Below, piece by piece: positions 34,430 to 35,191 of a stretch of DNA of 35,191 bases. Numbering within the stretch: the first letter of the stretch is position 1; each line of letters starts with the position of its first letter. The translations under genes and the position numbers were made by a program. Where the stretch lies: positions 1 to 35,191 of the forward strand of contig DUDF01000035.1 of assembly GCA_012959435.1 (NCBI GenBank), written 5' to 3'. The notes below the pieces were generated by a model. That model made no database searches and was not told the DNA's origin. It saw only the letters and a list, made by a program, of their open reading frames with translations. The stretch is from Candidatus Poseidoniales archaeon. Lineage in GTDB: Archaea; Thermoplasmatota; Poseidoniia; Poseidoniales; Thalassarchaeaceae.

Positions 34430-34939
34430 ATGATGGAGCACATTGTGGGCGTTGTTGAGGGTATCTTTTCAGGCCCTATGGAAGGATTACCTGCTGGATT
34501 TTCACTTCCCAAACAAAGTGTAAATTTCGCCAAATTGACAAAAATAGGTATTCCTGGCGATTCTAATCTATATCGGTTCAAGAAGAAGAAAGGTGACCCT
34601 GATATGGCAATTTTATTGCTCACAACAGCTGAATTGGATGAATTGAATGCACTAGGTTTTTCTCTTCAGCCAGGCGATCTTGGAGAGAATATATTGTTGA
34701 AGGATATCGATTTCAATCACCTCAAACCTGATATGATTTTGAATGTTGGTAGTGAAGTCATTCTACAAGTTAGCAGGATTTGCGAACCGTGCAGGACCCT
34801 ATCTCAATTGCCCGCCATTGGAAAAAAAAACATCAAGGAATTGTTGCGGAGAAGCAGAGGACTGCGTGGTTGGTATGCGCGCGTTCTTCAAGAAGGAAAT
34901 ATTGAGACGGGGGTAAATGTCTCCCTGTTGGAAGCATAG
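34430..34939 (+). CDS. MOSC-domain protein
   Basis: 169 residues, stand-alone MOSC (MOCO sulfurase C-terminal) domain. Members handle sulfur or N-hydroxylated substrates near the molybdenum cofactor through a conserved Cys. Seen: SVNFAKLTKIGIPGDSNLYRFKK at the front in two blocks, the family core GDLGENILLKDIDF, then LNVGSEVILQVS and the catalytic-type Cys pair in RICEPCRTL. The C-terminal GLRGWYARVLQEG matches the usual end of the domain. ATG 34430 is followed directly by a second ATG; no ribosome-binding site is visible. No molybdopterin gene is nearby, so the substrate is unknown. Confidence 0.88.
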   Translation: MMEHIVGVVEGIFSGPMEGLPAGFSLPKQSVNFAKLTKIGIPGDSNLYRFKKKKGDPDMAILLLTTAELDELNALGFSLQPGDLGENILLKDIDFNHLKPDMILNVGSEVILQVSRICEPCRTLSQLPAIGKKNIKELLRRSRGLRGWYARVLQEGNIETGVNVSLLEA

Positions 34940-35046
34940 ACCAATCCAATCCGATGTGTTGAATGGGTCTATCCGATTACCCCATCCGACCTAAATCATC
35001 TGTTTGAAGGGTATGCAGTCGGTCTGTTGCTTCGCTAGCCTCGGTA

Positions 35047-35083
35047 CAAATCCTACCTCCTCGATTTGAACAAAATTGGTGCC
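35047..35083. repeat. 37-bp direct repeat, copy 1
   Basis: Identical over 37 bases to 35151-35187, a period of 104 bases. Contains an internal inverted repeat, CAAATC...GATTTG, around CTACCTCCTC. The flanking bases differ at both ends. Confidence 0.9.
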
Positions 35084-35086
35084 TCC

Positions 35087-35161
35087 GGTAGATTTTGAAC
35101 CACGGCAAGAACGCCCGTACTGCAGTTTGCTGTACAGTTCTTGCCTAGTTCAAATCCTACC
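35087..35161. repeat. 75-base imperfect hairpin between the direct repeats
   Basis: Three stacked helices: GGTAGATTTTGAAC (35087-35100) with 35148-35161, 12 of 14 pairs; GGCAAGAAC (35104-35112) with GTTCTTGCC (35137-35145), perfect; GTAC-TGCA (35117-35124) with 35128-35135, 7 pairs with one T-T mismatch and a three-base loop. Outer and middle arms include T-loop-like TTCAAA. Its 3' arm is also the start of repeat copy 2, so alternative pairings are possible. Confidence 0.85.
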
Positions 35162-35187
35162 TCCTCGATTTGAACAAAATTGGTGCC
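35151..35187. repeat. 37-bp direct repeat, copy 2
   Basis: Second identical copy. Here the flanking GTT completes a perfect nine-pair inverted repeat, GTTCAAATC (35148-35156) with GATTTGAAC (35167-35175). The strand complement ends GGCACCA, like a tRNA 3' end, followed by ATTTTG. More copies may lie beyond the window. Confidence 0.9.
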
Positions 35188-35191
35188 GGAG

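Larger units (their letters stand above)
34940..35191. other. Non-coding right edge of the window
   Basis: No reading frame of note. The first 100 bases contain TCCGAT/CCCATCCGAC-type short repeats but nothing recognisable. The remainder is the direct repeat and hairpin described separately. Confidence 0.6.

Noticed and set aside
34216-34623. 135-residue minus-strand frame across the MOSC start
   Set aside because: Overlaps two better-supported genes in opposite frames and has no features.
35087-35161. Integron attC site
   Set aside because: The fold is attC-like, but the GTTRRRY core with its complement is absent (GTTC follows instead), and no integrase is seen.
35080-35175. Complete tRNA gene on the minus strand
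   Set aside because: CCGGAGGCACCA resembles a 3' end, but there is no complementary 5' acceptor, the T stem does not pair, and no D arm exists.
35047-35187. CRISPR array
   Set aside because: Only two repeats, a 67-base gap that is itself a hairpin, and no cas gene in the window.

Overview
The window looks like a piece of an AT-rich archaeal chromosome, most likely a planktonic marine Thermoplasmatota (Marine Group II/Poseidoniales-like, or a close relative). Archaeal markers seen directly are an Lhr-Core helicase, an archaeal/eukaryotic-type single-chain glycyl-tRNA synthetase, RFC large subunit, SRP54, TrmY, aIF5A and archaeal-style GGAGGTGAT ribosome-binding sites. The group assignment is an inference from very large, Asp-rich, membrane-anchored secreted proteins with calcium-binding repeats, an oligopeptide transporter and a fatty-acid/acyl-CoA gene; no rRNA is present to confirm it.

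Layout. (1) 1-3654, minus strand: a two-[4Fe-4S] ferredoxin followed by Lhr, which runs off the left edge. (2) 3744-7084, plus: glycyl-tRNA synthetase, then RFC large subunit. (3) 7085-12542, minus: a multi-pass membrane protein, a zinc-ribbon/TM/transglutaminase protein, then TrkA and TrkH for K+ uptake. (4) 12643-14623, plus: SRP54 and the tRNA methyltransferase TrmY, transcribed divergently from block 3. (5) 14610-20400, minus: 3-hydroxyacyl-CoA dehydrogenase, aIF5A, OPT-family transporter, EamA transporter and SurE nucleotidase; the last three are packed with gaps of 2-9 bases. (6) 20438-31465, minus: 11 kb holding two giant surface proteins, a 2369-residue pyrolysin-like subtilase and a 1293-residue beta-propeller protein with a long run of thrombospondin-type calcium repeats. 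Both have a signal sequence and a single C-terminal membrane anchor. (7) 31579-35191: tRNA-Gln(UUG), a structured non-coding gap, several small unrecognised membrane proteins, a MOSC protein and, at the right edge, a tandem direct repeat enclosing a long hairpin.

How the genes work together. Blocks 1-4 are mostly information processing (repair helicase, translation, replication clamp loading, protein targeting, tRNA modification) interleaved with K+ transport. Blocks 5-6 fit a protein-degrading heterotroph: a cell-surface protease would produce peptides, the OPT transporter could import them, and acyl-CoA oxidation is nearby. That link is an inference from adjacency. Block 7 is the accessory-like part, with small orphan genes next to a tRNA and unexplained repeats; it is where anything undescribed is most likely to lie.
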